Below are positions 6,009 to 6,157 of a stretch of DNA of 6,157 nt, piece by piece. Location: contig JALAGK010000504.1 of NCBI GenBank assembly GCA_022712475.1, forward strand, positions 1 to 6,157, read 5' to 3'. The stretch comes from Enterobacteriaceae bacterium (GTDB lineage: Bacteria; Pseudomonadota; Gammaproteobacteria; Enterobacterales; Enterobacteriaceae). The number at the start of each line of letters is the position of its first letter. Position 1 is the first letter of the stretch. The translations under genes were made by a program, and so were the position numbers. The notes below the pieces were generated by a model. The model was not told the DNA's origin. It saw nothing but the letters and a program-made list of their open reading frames with translations, and made no database searches.

Positions 6009-6095
6009 ACACACTGCTGCTTGCCGCTTACGGGAGCAGACGTCGGCCTGTGTGCTGACGGTATTCACTCGCTTCAAAGAAGGAGTATCACTATG
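6009..6095 (+). ncRNA. ROSE-type RNA thermometer in the ibpB leader
   Basis: An outer stem ACACA/TGTGT (6009-6013 with 6049-6053) encloses the hairpin CTGCT/AGCAG (6017-6021 with 6035-6039), whose inner part adds CCG/CGG. The last hairpin covers the ribosome site: CTTC (6072-6075) pairs with GAAG (6079-6082), G6071 faces G6083, C6070 is unpaired, and T6069-A6084, C6068-G6085 and A6067-T6086 close it. TCGCT (6069-6073) fits the ROSE consensus UYGCU opposite AAGGAG (6080-6085). The same arrangement occurs in the ibpA leader. ibpB translation in E. coli is known to be temperature-controlled this way. Confidence 0.78.
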
Positions 6096-6157
6096 CGTAA
6101 CTTTGACTTATCCCCGCTGCTGCGTCAGTGGATTGGTTTTGACAAACTGGCCAACGC
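6093..6157 (+). CDS. ibpB: Small heat-shock protein IbpB, N-terminal 21 residues (cut by window end)
   Basis: The ATG at 6093 lies seven bases after AAGGAG and opens a frame beginning [20 protein letters not shown], which continues to the window end. Arg-Gln-Trp after position 10 and Asp-Lys-Leu-Ala identify IbpB and separate it from IbpA (Arg-Thr-Ala and Asp-Arg-Leu-Phe). The full protein is about 142 residues in E. coli; its alpha-crystallin domain is outside the window. IbpB works with IbpA on aggregates: IbpA binds substrate tightly, and IbpB loosens the complex so that DnaK can take over. It is the second gene of the operon and has its own thermometer leader. Confidence 0.93.
   Translation, partial: MRNFDLSPLLRQWIGFDKLAN

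Noticed and set aside
1..6157. A novel defence, toxin-antitoxin or CRISPR-like system
   Set aside because: Every gene belongs to a known family with metabolic, housekeeping or heat-shock context; no spaced repeats or paired small toxic genes were found.

Overview
The window reads as a chromosomal segment from a member of the Enterobacteriaceae, close to Escherichia, Citrobacter or Enterobacter. The strongest evidence is the right half. There cbrA, yidR, yidQ, ibpA and the start of ibpB stand in the order and relative orientation known from E. coli K-12, and IbpA is nearly identical to the K-12 protein as I recall it. I cannot name the species.

Left part (1-1696, + strand): the C-terminal half of formate-tetrahydrofolate ligase (fhs) is followed 18 bases later by a complete folD-type gene. 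This is a two-gene one-carbon operon that turns formate into 10-formyl-, 5,10-methenyl- and 5,10-methylene-tetrahydrofolate. E. coli K-12 has no fhs and carries its folD elsewhere; the dgo genes lie beyond cbrA in K-12. The pair therefore looks like accessory content next to cbrA, and the folD is probably a second copy.

Middle part (1693-3578): cbrA (FAD-dependent oxidoreductase, - strand) runs into folD tail to tail, and both stop codons lie in one TTAA. A 312-base gap without a recognisable gene follows. Next is a small four-helix membrane protein gene of DUF3147/GlpM type (- strand), which is not at this place in K-12, and then a divergent promoter region in front of yidR.

Right part (3579-6157): yidR (predicted cytoplasmic beta-propeller protein, + strand) ends exactly where yidQ (outer-membrane lipoprotein, - strand) ends. 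Beyond a 347-base divergent intergenic region lies the small heat-shock operon ibpA-ibpB. It carries a good sigma-32 promoter, a ROSE-type RNA thermometer before each gene, and a possible sigma-54 promoter inside ibpA. IbpA and IbpB bind aggregating proteins in the cytoplasm during heat stress; only the first 21 codons of ibpB are present.

I found no mobile element, CRISPR array, tRNA or rRNA, and no convincing undescribed multi-gene system. The points of interest are the fhs-folD pair at this locus, the very tight convergent gene ends with a strong hairpin, the uncertain yidR start at a T7 tract, and the paired thermometers with the same geometry.
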